49,402 nt of DNA from Eubacteriales bacterium (GTDB lineage: Bacteria > Bacillota > Clostridia > Christensenellales > Aristaeellaceae): the NCBI GenBank assembly GCA_028693055.1, contig JAQUWD010000026.1, forward strand, positions 1 through 49,402. Reading direction: 5' to 3'. The notes below the pieces were generated by a model. It was given only the letters and a program-made list of their open reading frames with translations. It was not told the DNA's origin and did not search any database. Numbering within the stretch: position 1 is the stretch's first letter; the number at the start of each line of letters is the position of its first letter. Below, one piece after another: positions 9,151-18,346 of this stretch. The position numbers were made by a program, and so were the translations under genes.

Positions 9151-9946
9151 TATGAAGCCCCCTGCTCCAACCATTATCCGTGCCATAAAGGATACGATCC
9201 TGATATCGAATGGAAAAATCACGCCACTCATCAGCACGCATGGAAAAATTCTCGTACATTTCCCGACCGGGCGTAATATCAAAGCGCACGCAGGGATGCT
9301 TGTCCAAAAATCTGGCGGCGCGCTCCAATTGAGCGGAGAGAAAATAGAAATGAGCCAGCGATACGTTTAAGCCCGGATGCTTATCCAACACTTTTTCCAC
9401 ATCGGCATAGAACTCCTCCAGCTGCGGATACGTGCCATCGCCGCAAAACCATCCGTTCTCCAAATCCATTTTTGTGCAGCGGCTGATATCCCAATATGTT
9501 TCAGGGTCTCCCATATGCAGCAGCACGGGATGACCGCCGTTTTCCATAAACCTCCACATGCCCTCGTAAGCCTCGCTAGAGAGCACCGGGCAACCCAGCT
9601 GCTTGTAAACCATGGGCTTTAGTTCCACCATTTTAATTCCATCAAAGCCCATATCTATATATTGACGGGCCTGTGCTTCAAAATCCTTTCTGTTTTTTCC
9701 CTTGGGCATGTAATAATCAAAGCCTGCATAGGTGTAAAACTTACCGGGATAGAGGATTTTGAACAGAATGGCTTGCTCATTTTGCGTTATGTATTCCTCT
9801 CCCCACTGAGGAATCATCACCACGTTCATGGCGGAAAGCCCGCCGTTTTCAAGCAATTTCTGATAAAGCTCATAAAAAGCCAGACCTTCGCCATAGCCGC
9901 CTACCATATGATGATGTGAATCAATTATTTTTCCGCGATATTTCAT
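9150..9946 (-). pseudogene. Amidohydrolase (COG2159-type TIM barrel), C-terminus lost
   Basis: Metal-dependent hydrolase of the amidohydrolase-2 type. Family marks are KIIDSHHHM at the N-terminus (metal-binding HxH), LLHMGDPETYWD and GLNVSLAHF. Near the break is RILYGTDNGW, whose Asp is the usual late metal or base residue. Nearly the whole barrel is present (about 265 residues). After SRGLHN the frame continues 139 bases into antisense permease sequence (to 9011), so only the C-terminal helices are lost. It is the last gene of the SIS-kinase-ROK operon, and a sugar-lactone or carboxylate substrate is conceivable. Activity may be lost. Confidence 0.75.
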
Positions 9947-9985
9947 AACGGTTTCTTCCTTTGCAGTTCAAAATTGGAATCTGGA

Positions 9986-11080
9986 TTACTCGTTGCTATC
10001 GGCTAGAATGCTACCCAACTGCCGTTCAATGGCTAACCGCGCGCCGCCGATTAGCTCGGAATGCTGATCCACATAGCAGGACAAGCGTGCTGGGAACAAT
10101 AGTAGATGCGAAAGATGCTCCTGGGTTTTGACGATCAACGCCTGCCCCAGCTGCTTAACAAGCTCGCCGCCCAGCACAACGTTCTCGATATCAAGCACGC
10201 CGCAGATATTGGCTATAATTAAGCTGATATATCTGGCTGCGTAATCAACGCGATCCTTTTGGCTGTGAGCATTTGCTTCGATGCTTTCTTGGGAGAGCTT
10301 CGCTTCCATCCACCCCGGTTTGCGGCTGTCGATTCGATGATCAGCGTCAAAGACCATGTGTCCCACTTCACCCGTGTAAAAATGCTTGCCTTCCCTAAGG
10401 GTACCGTTCAAGATCACGCCAGCGCCGGTACCCTTGCCTACATAAATATAAACCAGATCTTCATTCTTCATTTTGCGAAGGATATATTCGCCGGTGGCAG
10501 CCGCGTTGACGTCGTTGAACAGATAGGCCGGCAGCCCCGTCTTTGCGGAAAGCAGGCTTATGCTCTCCTTCAGGCTGCGGGTGAAGCGCAGTTGAGAATA
10601 GCCGCCCAAATGAACTTCCAGCTGTTCCGTATCCACCGAGCCGTCCAGACAAATGCCGATGCTTTTTACCATGCTGGGCTCCACGCCGCATTTTACCTGA
10701 GCTATCATTTCTGGAAAAATTGTATCCGTCATGGTTTCAAAGGTTTCGGATACATCTCGCTCCACGCAGCACAGTTCCCGTCCGTAATAGTTGGTGAGCG
10801 AGACCACCGCATGACAACCATTGTATGAAATACCGACGCCCAGAAGCGAATCCGGCTGGAACCGATAAACCTGCGGTCTTCTGCCCCTTGCGGTTTTTTC
10901 TATTCCTATAGGAGCAATCATTTTCTGTTCCAAAAAGAAATTGGTAATTTTCATGATCGTTGGCATGGTGCTTTGGGTTTGCTCGGCAATGGCGGTGCGT
11001 GTAATTTCACATTGTTCAGCAATCAGCTCAAAGACCGCTTTCCGATTCAATTCCTTCACGCTGGTCTGTGCATAGGGCAT
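9986..11080 (-). CDS. ROK-family transcriptional repressor (NagC/XylR type)
   Basis: 364-residue ROK repressor. Residues 10-60 form a winged helix (ELNRKAVFELIAEQCEITRTAIAEQ region) and residues 75-350 the sugar-kinase-like effector domain with YVGKGTGAGVILNG and GEVGHMVFD. The cysteine cluster that binds zinc in many ROK proteins is not visible after GEVGH. I chose ATG 11080 because AGAGGAG precedes it by about eight bases; upstream in-frame codons to 11179 lack such a site. It follows the BadF-type kinase by about 80 bases in the same direction. It is the likely regulator of the operator at 13210-13237, and so of its own operon. The effector is probably an amino sugar or its phosphate (inference). 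Confidence 0.85.
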   Translation of the reverse strand: MPYAQTSVKELNRKAVFELIAEQCEITRTAIAEQTQSTMPTIMKITNFFLEQKMIAPIGIEKTARGRRPQVYRFQPDSLLGVGISYNGCHAVVSLTNYYGRELCCVERDVSETFETMTDTIFPEMIAQVKCGVEPSMVKSIGICLDGSVDTEQLEVHLGGYSQLRFTRSLKESISLLSAKTGLPAYLFNDVNAAATGEYILRKMKNEDLVYIYVGKGTGAGVILNGTLREGKHFYTGEVGHMVFDADHRIDSRKPGWMEAKLSQESIEANAHSQKDRVDYAARYISLIIANICGVLDIENVVLGGELVKQLGQALIVKTQEHLSHLLLFPARLSCYVDQHSELIGGARLAIERQLGSILADSNE

Positions 11081-11162
11081 TGCATTGTCTCCTCTTCTTT
11101 CGGTAGGCGATCCTCCGGCGCGGGTACGGAAGTATGATCCCGTTCTTACGTACTGGATTACT

Positions 11163-12098
11163 TCAAGCTTCCTGTGCAAGCAGCTCTCTCGCCAGCTTTC
11201 CCGCGCCGTTCACAGCCTGTGTCTGCGGCTGGCAAAGAATCGCTTGCGGATAACAATTCTTCAGCAGCTTTTCAAATTCCCGCAAATGCGTGCTGCTTTT
11301 TACGATATTGCTGCCCCAAACGCCAACCTTTATTTGCGGGTCGCCGCTCATATTTAGAGCGCGGATCACTTTATCAATCAGACCAAAGGTTTGTAAGGCT
11401 GCTTCTTTCAGAATACCGACGGCATTGTCATCCTTCTGCTCAGCCGCTGCATCCACAAGATCAGCCAAGTCAGCCTTTACATGGGTATCCATGGCTAAGG
11501 AAGCGGCATAATCCGTTAGGTTCTTGCGCGTCTGAATATTCAGCCTTTGCTTGAGCATACCGCAAAGTGCGGTTTCCGGCGCAACCCCGTCATAGCAGTC
11601 AGCTAAATAATGCAGCGCTCTCCGGGTGACCCATCTGCCAGAGCCTTCCTCCCCCATGAGGGACAGCGCCCAGCCGCCCACACGTTTTTTCTCCTTTTGA
11701 CGGTTCATGCCAAAAGCAATGGAGCCCGTTCCCGAAATCACAAGCGCTCCGGCTTCGCCGATCACGGTATAAAAGGCCAGCTCCACGTCGTTTATCACGG
11801 TCATGGTGCAATGGAAGCCCTCCAAGCTGTGGTACAGGCTATTCAGCAAAAGCCCATCCTCGTCTGAATCCAAGCCCGTAGTGCCCACAACCAAATATCG
11901 GCAATCCTCTCGTTTGCCGCCGAACTGGCGAAGGCATTCATCGATCGATTCATTGATGCGTTCTTTGACCGTTGTCTCGGGATAAGCATAATGGCTGGCG
12001 CAGCCGCCGATATACAGCCCAAGCTGCGTTCCGTCCAACGCTTCTGCTCGCACGCGATAATTCGTGCCGCCGCTGTCGATTCCAATTACAAATTCCAC
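11163..12098 (-). CDS. BadF/BadG-type sugar kinase (N-acetylglucosamine-kinase-like)
   Basis: 311-residue ATPase of the BadF/BadG/BcrA/BcrD family, the group that includes N-acetylglucosamine kinase. The first phosphate loop is GIDSGGTNYRV, the second phosphate loop is VISGTGSIAFG, and VWGSNIVKSS lies near the C-terminus. I chose GTG at 12098 because AGAGGA sits about six bases upstream; an in-frame TTG at 12116 is possible. It lies 22 bases after the SIS-domain gene and before the ROK regulator. The likely job is phosphorylation of an amino sugar that the SIS protein then processes. Complete. Confidence 0.85.
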   Translation of the reverse strand: MEFVIGIDSGGTNYRVRAEALDGTQLGLYIGGCASHYAYPETTVKERINESIDECLRQFGGKREDCRYLVVGTTGLDSDEDGLLLNSLYHSLEGFHCTMTVINDVELAFYTVIGEAGALVISGTGSIAFGMNRQKEKKRVGGWALSLMGEEGSGRWVTRRALHYLADCYDGVAPETALCGMLKQRLNIQTRKNLTDYAASLAMDTHVKADLADLVDAAAEQKDDNAVGILKEAALQTFGLIDKVIRALNMSGDPQIKVGVWGSNIVKSSTHLREFEKLLKNCYPQAILCQPQTQAVNGAGKLARELLAQEA

Positions 12099-12120
12099 TC
12101 TATTTCCTCTTTCCAACGCA

Positions 12121-13194
12121 TTAAGCCTTACCCTTGGCTTTAATATTCAGCATAGCGTCCAGCTCTTTAAATATAATATGCCCTTTTCCCTCTTTACCTG
12201 TCATGGCGGGGAGCTTGGAGCCCATCAGTTGGCTGGGCAGGCACCATGCAAAGAGCTTTATCCGTTCGCTATCGTCTACGCCAATAGGCAGATCGCGTTC
12301 CGTATCAAACGCCTTACCCCCACCCACCGTATATACGAAGGGCGACTTCATACGATGATAACGCACTAGACCGGCAAAGCGTTCGTAATCCGGGTCCTGT
12401 TCTTCGGGAAGCAAATACAAACCAGCCATTTTTTCATCGATTGCCATATTGGGCCCGTGCAGAAATTCCTCATACTCATAACCGGACGCAGGAATGAGCA
12501 TGGTTTCCTGCAGCTTTAGGGCAGATTCCTCGGCGGCGGCTTGGCCCACGCGTTTTCCGATAATCACGCACTTTTCGATCTGTGACATTTCTTGCGCGTT
12601 GCGCTCCATCCATTTCTGAGCCGTTTGGATATTGCCCGGCATACGCTCAATGGCGTTTTCCATTTCCACAACGCGCTCCTCATACTGCTCCTGCGTAATC
12701 CGCTCCATGGCGTAAGCGGCTTCCAGCGCAAGCGCATACAGTAGGAACATGGTGCATAAATATCCCTTTGTCTTGGGGCCAGCCTTTTCCTCTCCGCAAC
12801 GAATCAGCACATGAGCGGCGATCTGGTTCACTGCGCATGTTTCCGCGCCAGTTAACGCGATATGGGGGCACTCTGCCAAGGATTTGATAGCCGCTACGGT
12901 ATTGGTGGAATTGCCTCCTTGCGAAATAAAAAGCAAGAAGGATTTCTCCTTCAAGACGTCGCCGCAGCGGGAGGATGCAATCGGCGTCACCTCGATATGA
13001 AGCAAATCCTCCATCAAGGGGGCGGCTGCCTTAGCGGCGTTTAAAGAGGAACCGCTTCCGATAAGATAGATACGACTTGAACCGTTCTTTTTCAGCAGCT
13101 CCACAAATTCCTTTGCGTCCTCTTTTCTGCCTTCCATCACACGCTTTAAGGCTTCCGGTTGTTCCAAAATGTAGTCAATCATTTTATCTGCCAT
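12121..13194 (-). CDS. SIS-domain sugar isomerase/deaminase (GlmS-AgaS-like)
   Basis: 357-residue protein with two SIS domains (about residues 30-165 and 200-340), related to the isomerase half of glucosamine-6-phosphate synthase. The phosphosugar loops are GSGSSLNAAKAA and ISQGGNSTNTV. There is no glutaminase domain, so it probably deaminates or isomerises an amino-sugar phosphate rather than making one. The ATG at 13194 follows AAGGAGA. It is the first gene of a four-gene minus-strand operon, directly behind a consensus promoter overlapped by an inverted-repeat operator. Complete. Confidence 0.85.
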   Translation of the reverse strand: MADKMIDYILEQPEALKRVMEGRKEDAKEFVELLKKNGSSRIYLIGSGSSLNAAKAAAPLMEDLLHIEVTPIASSRCGDVLKEKSFLLFISQGGNSTNTVAAIKSLAECPHIALTGAETCAVNQIAAHVLIRCGEEKAGPKTKGYLCTMFLLYALALEAAYAMERITQEQYEERVVEMENAIERMPGNIQTAQKWMERNAQEMSQIEKCVIIGKRVGQAAAEESALKLQETMLIPASGYEYEEFLHGPNMAIDEKMAGLYLLPEEQDPDYERFAGLVRYHRMKSPFVYTVGGGKAFDTERDLPIGVDDSERIKLFAWCLPSQLMGSKLPAMTGKEGKGHIIFKELDAMLNIKAKGKA

Positions 13195-13209
13195 ATTGAT
13201 TCTCCTTGA

Positions 13210-13237
13210 TTTAATTTATTAAGTTAATTAAATTAAA
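13210..13237. promoter_or_regulatory. NagC/ROK-type operator
   Basis: Perfect inverted repeat TTTAATTTA, ten bases, TAAATTAAA. The form and spacing match ROK/NagC-type boxes. It overlaps the -10 element of the SIS-gene promoter on the minus strand, and a ROK repressor is encoded in the same operon. This supports simple autoregulated repression. Confidence 0.75.
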
Positions 13238-13260
13238 TCACTTTTGCGGATATTTGTCAA
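13232..13260 (-). promoter_or_regulatory. Sigma-A promoter of the SIS-kinase-ROK operon
   Basis: On the minus strand: -35 TTGACA (plus positions 13255-13260), a 17-base spacer, -10 TTTAAT (13232-13237). The start codon is at 13194. The -10 lies inside the operator. Confidence 0.8.
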
Positions 13261-13404
13261 CACCTTCTAATCAAATTGTATAGCTAATTCCACGGAAATG
13301 AACAGTCGAGGTCAAAGCTTTCGGATTCCTTACAGCTGTTCCCAAGTATTAGTCATAAGCACTTCACCTCAATCCGTCCTCTAGCCCAATTTCAGCGCTC
13401 CCAA

Positions 13405-13433
13405 TTGCGACCGCACTGAATTTAGCGTATAAT
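13405..13433 (+). promoter_or_regulatory. Sigma-A promoter of the type I RM operon
   Basis: -35 TTGCGA at 13405-13410, a 17-base spacer, perfect -10 TATAAT at 13428-13433, about 85 bases before hsdM. The rest of the 13261-13404 stretch shows nothing recognisable. Confidence 0.75.
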
Positions 13434-13518
13434 AAGGATATAAACGCTTACGCTTCAACCAAACGGTTGCGTATTTCGAGAATCATCGCGTGCAGCGCAC
13501 GAATTTTGGGAGGATAAC

Positions 13519-16101
13519 GTGAACAAGCAGCAACTTGCCAATAAGATTTGGGAATCTGCCAATAAGATGCGTTCCAAGATTGAAGCCAACGAATACAAGG
13601 ACTATATTCTAGGCTTCATCTTCTATAAATATCTTTCGGATAACGAGGCTCGATTCCTGCACTCCAAGGGCATGACCGACGAGGATATGGCGAGCGTCAC
13701 CGAGCAGGACGCAGACACCGTGAAGTATGTTCAAGAAAATATTGGCTATTTCATTGCCTATGGCGATCTTTTTTCCACTTGGCTCAACATGGGTAAGGAT
13801 TTTAACGTTTCCAACGTAACGGATGCACTGTCGGCGTTCAACCGCCTGATGTCGCCCACGCACAAAAATGTGTTTGAGGGCATTTTTAACACGCTGGAAA
13901 CGGGGCTTAGCAAGCTCGGTGAAAGCGCAGGCGCGCGGACGAAAGCGATCAGCGACCTGCTGCACCTCATCAAGGATATTCCCATGGACGGCAAGCAGGA
14001 TTATGATGTGCTGGGCTTCATTTACGAATATCTCATTGGGCAATTTGCCGCCAATGCCGGCAAAAAGGCAGGCGAATTCTACACGCCCCACGAGGTTTCT
14101 TTGCTCATGAGCGAGATCGTTGCCTATTATCTTCGCGAGCGTCAGGACATCCAAATCTATGACCCGACCAGCGGTTCTGGCTCGCTGCTGATCAATATTG
14201 GTCGCAGTGTTGCCAAGCACATGAGCGATACAGACCACATCAAGTATTTTGCGCAGGAGCTAAAGCAGAACACCTACAACCTCACCCGCATGAATTTGGT
14301 CATGCGCGGCATCAACCCTGCCAACATCGTGACCCGCAACGGCGATACGCTGGAAGATGACTGGCCTTACTTCGAAGAAGGAAACCGCGAAGCCACCTAT
14401 GATCCGCTGTATGTGGACGCGGTGGTGTCCAATCCGCCCTATTCGCAAAACTGGGACCCCACCGGCAAGGAGATGAACCCGCGCTTTGCCCGTTTTGGTC
14501 TTGCGCCGAAAACAAAAGCAGACTATGCCTTCCTGCTGCACGATCTCTACCACATCAAGCCCGACGGTATCATGACGATCGTCCTACCCCATGGCGTGCT
14601 CTTCCGCGGCGGTGAAGAAGGCACGATTCGCAAAAACCTGATTGAGGATAACCATATTGATACGATCATTGGCCTGCCTGCCAATATTTTCTTTGGCACA
14701 GGCATTCCGACGATCATCATGGTGCTCAAGCAAAAGCGCCCGAACACCGATGTGCTGATCATTGATGCGTCCAACGGGTTTGAGAAGGTCGGAAAAAACA
14801 ACAAGCTCCGCGCCTCCGACATTCGCCGCATCGCCGATACGGTGATTGCCCGCCGCGACGTGCCCAAGTATGCGCGTGTGGTATCTCGTGAAGTCATTCG
14901 CGAAAACGACTACAATTTAAATATTCCTCGCTATGTGGATTCCTCCAAGGGCGCAGAATCGTGGGACATCTACGCCTCCATGTTCGGGGGCATTCCCGCT
15001 GCGGAAATCGACAGCCTTTGCGCCTATTGGGATGCGCTGCCCGGCTTGCGCGACGCTTTGTTTACAGAAGCTGTGCCGGGCTATTGCGCAATTCGCGTGG
15101 AAAACGTGAAAGCCGCCATCGAAGCGCAAGCGGATGTGCAGACCTTCTGCGCTCAATTTAACAGCGCTTTTGCGGGTTGGTCGGATTCCTTGCAGCACGA
15201 GCTGATTGCAGGGGCGCAATCCGTTGCCCTCTCCAAGGAAGAAACGGTGCTGAGCAATGACGTGTTTGCTCGGCTGACTGATGTGCCGTTGCTTGACCCC
15301 TACGAAGCCTATCAGCTCCTAGACGACAGTTGGAGCAAGATTTCCGGCGATTTGGAAATCATTCAGACAGAGGGCTTCGCTTCAGTCAGCGTGGTCGATC
15401 CGCGCATGGTACTCAAAAAAGTGAATGGCAAAGACGAAGAGGTGCAGGACGGCTGGCAAGGGCGTATTCTGCCCTTTGAGCTGGTACAGGAGGCGCTTTT
15501 GCGTCCGCAGCAGGACGCGCTCAAGCAAACGCAGGAACAGTTGACCGAGCTAAGCGCGATGCAGGAGGAAGTGCTGGACTCCCTCTCCGAGGAGGAGAAG
15601 GACGGCGAGGAGCTGAACGCCGAAAAAGACGCTTTCGTTCCTGCGGCGGTGCAGAAAAAGGCAAAGCAGCTTTCTGCCGACAAGAAAAAGGGCGAGGTTT
15701 TCGCTGAGGACAGCTACGAGGCAAAAATTTTGCGTGTAGCGCAAGCCATGAACGATGAAAAAGCGTTGAAAGCCAAGCTCAAAGCCGACGCCGAAGCGCT
15801 GCATATGCTGACCAAGGCAACCATTGAAGGGCTGACCGATGTGCAACAGCGCGACATGCTTTCACGTAAGTGGATTGCGCCGCTAGTGGCCGCGATTGCG
15901 AAGATGCCCGAGAACGCGCTGCACGCCTTGGAAACGCAGGTGCAAGCCTTGGCAGACAAGTACGCCGTGACCTTTGCCGACGTAGAAGCCGACATCCGCA
16001 GGACCGAAAACGCGCTGTCTGCGATGATCGACCAGCTGGAATGCGGCGAGTACGACAAGAAGGGACTAAGCGAGCTGCAATACCTGCTGGGGGGTGAGTG
16101 A
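13519..16101 (+). CDS. hsdM: Type I restriction-modification methyltransferase subunit HsdM
   Basis: 860-residue DNA adenine N6-methyltransferase subunit. The N-terminal helical domain (about 5-150) is followed by the catalytic domain (about 155-480). Motifs are FYTPHEV near residue 185, the AdoMet loop DPTSGSGSLLINIG near 214 and the catalytic NPPY near 305. Residues 560-860 form a charged, coiled-coil-rich extension. It is longer than the classic ~520-residue HsdM, but this long form is familiar in Clostridia and I see no break in it. GTG start at 13519 after GGGAGG. The stop overlaps the start region of hsdS. With HsdS it would methylate host DNA at a bipartite site. Confidence 0.93.
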   Translation: MNKQQLANKIWESANKMRSKIEANEYKDYILGFIFYKYLSDNEARFLHSKGMTDEDMASVTEQDADTVKYVQENIGYFIAYGDLFSTWLNMGKDFNVSNVTDALSAFNRLMSPTHKNVFEGIFNTLETGLSKLGESAGARTKAISDLLHLIKDIPMDGKQDYDVLGFIYEYLIGQFAANAGKKAGEFYTPHEVSLLMSEIVAYYLRERQDIQIYDPTSGSGSLLINIGRSVAKHMSDTDHIKYFAQELKQNTYNLTRMNLVMRGINPANIVTRNGDTLEDDWPYFEEGNREATYDPLYVDAVVSNPPYSQNWDPTGKEMNPRFARFGLAPKTKADYAFLLHDLYHIKPDGIMTIVLPHGVLFRGGEEGTIRKNLIEDNHIDTIIGLPANIFFGTGIPTIIMVLKQKRPNTDVLIIDASNGFEKVGKNNKLRASDIRRIADTVIARRDVPKYARVVSREVIRENDYNLNIPRYVDSSKGAESWDIYASMFGGIPAAEIDSLCAYWDALPGLRDALFTEAVPGYCAIRVENVKAAIEAQADVQTFCAQFNSAFAGWSDSLQHELIAGAQSVALSKEETVLSNDVFARLTDVPLLDPYEAYQLLDDSWSKISGDLEIIQTEGFASVSVVDPRMVLKKVNGKDEEVQDGWQGRILPFELVQEALLRPQQDALKQTQEQLTELSAMQEEVLDSLSEEEKDGEELNAEKDAFVPAAVQKKAKQLSADKKKGEVFAEDSYEAKILRVAQAMNDEKALKAKLKADAEALHMLTKATIEGLTDVQQRDMLSRKWIAPLVAAIAKMPENALHALETQVQALADKYAVTFADVEADIRRTENALSAMIDQLECGEYDKKGLSELQYLLGGE

Positions 16102-16102
16102 G

Positions 16103-17254
16103 ATGGCAGAAAAGCGAACAAAACCGGCGATTCGCTTCGCCGGATATACTGATGCTTGGGAACAGCGGAAGTGCAAGGATATAGCCCCACTTCAGAGGGG
16201 TTTCGACTTACCAACCAGTCAGATGATACCGGGAAAATACCCTGTTGTTATGTCGAACGGTGTTGGTGGCTACCATTCGGTATACAAAGTAAAAGGTCCT
16301 GGTGTTGTAACTGGTCGTTCTGGGACGATTGGTAAGCTACACTATATAGACGATGATTATTGGCCACATAATACTGCATTGTGGGTTACAGACTTCAAAA
16401 GAAATTGTCCGAAGTTTATCTTTTACCTTTATCAGCAACTTGAACTATCTCGTTTTGGTACAGGAAGTGGTGTGCCTACATTGAACCGAAATGATGTTCA
16501 TGACGCTAGCATGTCAATTCCAAAGTGCGATGAGCAAGAAAAAATAACGAGCCTATTTAACCACCTCGACCACCTTATCACCCTTCATCAGCGTAAGTAT
16601 GACAAGCTGGTTTGCATCAAAAAAGCAATGCTCGAAAAAATGTTCCCGAAAAATGGAGCGACCGTTCCCGAAATCCGCTTCTCTGGTTTTACTGACGCTT
16701 GGGAACAGCGGAAGTTGAGTGAAGTGTACACAGAGAGGAATGAGCGAGGGAACGATGCACTCCCGATCCTCTCTGTTTCCATTCATCATGGGATCTCAAA
16801 TGGAGAACTGGACAGTGATTCTCTGGGCAAACAAGTGCGTCGAAGCGAGGACAAATCGTTGTACAAACATGTGGAATCTGGTGATCTGGTTCTCAATATG
16901 ATGCGCGCTTGGCAAGGGGCTGTGGGAGTGGCACGAACAGAGGGAATGGTAAGCCCTGCTTACATTACGGCAGCGCCATGTGATCAACTGTTTCCGAGCT
17001 TTATGGATCATTGCCTGCGTCGAAGAGTAATCATCAATCAGATGGATAACCTGTCTTATGGAGTAACAGATTTTCGGAAACGCTTGTATTGGGATTCGTT
17101 CATCAGAGTCGAGTGTTCTCTCCCCTCACCCCGTGAGCAAGAGCAAATCGCCAGCCTTTTCGATGCCCTCGACCACCTTATCACCCTTCATCAGCGTGAG
17201 CTGGAAAAGCTCAAAAACCTCAAGAAAGCCATGCTCGAAAAGATGTTTGTGTGA
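16103..17254 (+). CDS. hsdS: Type I RM specificity subunit HsdS
   Basis: 383-residue specificity subunit with two target-recognition domains (about 15-150 and 205-335), each followed by a conserved helical repeat. The repeat shows as DHLITLHQRKYDKL with MLEKMF (about 155-190), and again as DHLITLHQRELEKL with MLEKMF at the C-terminus. Both domains open with the same phrase, FxGxTDAWEQRK. I chose ATG 16103, two bases after the hsdM stop; an in-frame GTG at 16094 lies within hsdM. Complete, so a functional methyltransferase M2S1 is plausible. Confidence 0.92.
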   Translation: MAEKRTKPAIRFAGYTDAWEQRKCKDIAPLQRGFDLPTSQMIPGKYPVVMSNGVGGYHSVYKVKGPGVVTGRSGTIGKLHYIDDDYWPHNTALWVTDFKRNCPKFIFYLYQQLELSRFGTGSGVPTLNRNDVHDASMSIPKCDEQEKITSLFNHLDHLITLHQRKYDKLVCIKKAMLEKMFPKNGATVPEIRFSGFTDAWEQRKLSEVYTERNERGNDALPILSVSIHHGISNGELDSDSLGKQVRRSEDKSLYKHVESGDLVLNMMRAWQGAVGVARTEGMVSPAYITAAPCDQLFPSFMDHCLRRRVIINQMDNLSYGVTDFRKRLYWDSFIRVECSLPSPREQEQIASLFDALDHLITLHQRELEKLKNLKKAMLEKMFV

Positions 17255-17270
17255 AGGAGGAATGAAGAAA

Positions 17271-17924
17271 ATGGCAAAGCTTATTTTGTTTCACGGTACG
17301 CCTGATCAAATCGTCCGGCTCGCCATTGACCGCGGTGAGGAAAAGCACGATTACGGAAAAGGCTTTTACCTGACGGAGGACCCCACGTTGGCTAAAGAAT
17401 GGGCGGTATGCAGACCGAATGCCACAAATGGATGGGTGCATCAGTTTGAGCTTGATACCGATGGGCTTAAAATACTGGATTTCAAGGAAAATGATGTGCT
17501 TGCTTGGCTGGCTGAACTGATGAAGCATAGAGATGCCGCCGATTCTAAGCGTTATCGCGTGTTGGCAGGTAAATTCATCGAAAAATACGGCGTTGATACA
17601 ACAAATTTTGATGTTATCAAAGGCTGGAGAGCTAACGCATCCTACTTTTACATCGCAAAAGAGTTTGTGCGGGATAATATTGATGTGGAAATCTTGGAGG
17701 AGCTTTTGTCTTTGGGCGGATTGGGTATCCAATACTGCATCAAATCAAAGGCTGCATATGCCAAGCTTCGCGAAATCCCGGATGGACTGCTTACCGTGGA
17801 TTATGCAGAGTTTAACGATCAGTACAATCAGCGTGATGTGACCGCAAGAAAAAAGATGCGCGAGCTTGTGGATTCAGATACAAATAAAGTGATGAATGTG
17901 TTCAGCACATTGCTTGGAAGGTGA
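17271..17924 (+). CDS. DUF3990 protein, ADP-ribosyltransferase-like fold
   Basis: 217-residue protein of the DUF3990 family, which is grouped with ADP-ribosyltransferase folds. It starts with a strand ending FHGT (candidate NAD-binding His). This is followed by HDYGKGFYLTE (candidate Tyr in the fold's second signature strand), then AKEWA. A later IQYCIKS strand is a candidate for the third, catalytic position (Gln rather than Glu). These residue roles are inferred by analogy. ATG 17271 has AAGGAGG ten bases upstream. It sits between hsdS and the truncated hsdR and overlaps the next gene's start region. Its proximity to a NADAR gene suggests a transferase/reversal pair. Complete. Confidence 0.75.
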   Translation: MAKLILFHGTPDQIVRLAIDRGEEKHDYGKGFYLTEDPTLAKEWAVCRPNATNGWVHQFELDTDGLKILDFKENDVLAWLAELMKHRDAADSKRYRVLAGKFIEKYGVDTTNFDVIKGWRANASYFYIAKEFVRDNIDVEILEELLSLGGLGIQYCIKSKAAYAKLREIPDGLLTVDYAEFNDQYNQRDVTARKKMRELVDSDTNKVMNVFSTLLGR

Positions 17925-17929
17925 AAACA

Positions 17930-18346
17930 ATGAGGGCATATTCCGAAGTGTATTTGAATGATGTGGTGGAAAATCAAGGAAAGCTGTTTGATTTTGTGGC
18001 GCAAAGCTTCCCTGACAGCAGCACGGAGGATTTCATCCATGCTTATATGGCAAGCAAAACCAGACAAAGCATTGATGAAGCGAAGGCCTATGTAGGTACC
18101 ATGGACGCCAAGGAGCTGTGGGCATACTTTTGCAAAACAGAGAAGTATGCATTAAAGCCCGGCAAAGCGCTTGACGGATTTATGCCTGATTGGATAGGCG
18201 AATTCTATGCTTATTATCAGTGGTATTACAATATCCCAAGCTCAGACCTGATCGAAAAAGTGCCCATTGCTTTTCTGAAAAAAGCATATGCAGGGCTTCA
18301 CGATTTGGAGCTTGATTTGGCTGTGCAGAAGGTCGGTGAAGTGTGA
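17930..18346 (+). CDS. Conserved partner protein of unknown function
   Basis: 138-residue soluble protein with no catalytic motif I recognise. It is rich in aromatics in its second half (IGEFYAYYQWYYNIPSS) and predicted mainly helical. ATG 17930 follows GGAAGG; a GTG at 17921 overlaps the preceding stop. Its stop shares TGATG with the start of the NADAR gene, so the two are translationally coupled. Proteins of this look accompany DUF3990 genes in other Clostridia to my recollection (not checked). It could be an adaptor, an immunity protein or a second antitoxin. No function is assigned. Confidence 0.8.
   Translation: MRAYSEVYLNDVVENQGKLFDFVAQSFPDSSTEDFIHAYMASKTRQSIDEAKAYVGTMDAKELWAYFCKTEKYALKPGKALDGFMPDWIGEFYAYYQWYYNIPSSDLIEKVPIAFLKKAYAGLHDLELDLAVQKVGEV

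Noticed and set aside
13519-16101. HsdM as a fusion because of its 860-residue length
   Set aside because: The extension is in a continuous frame with coherent composition and a natural end (LLGGE). Long HsdM proteins with this tail are familiar in Clostridia.
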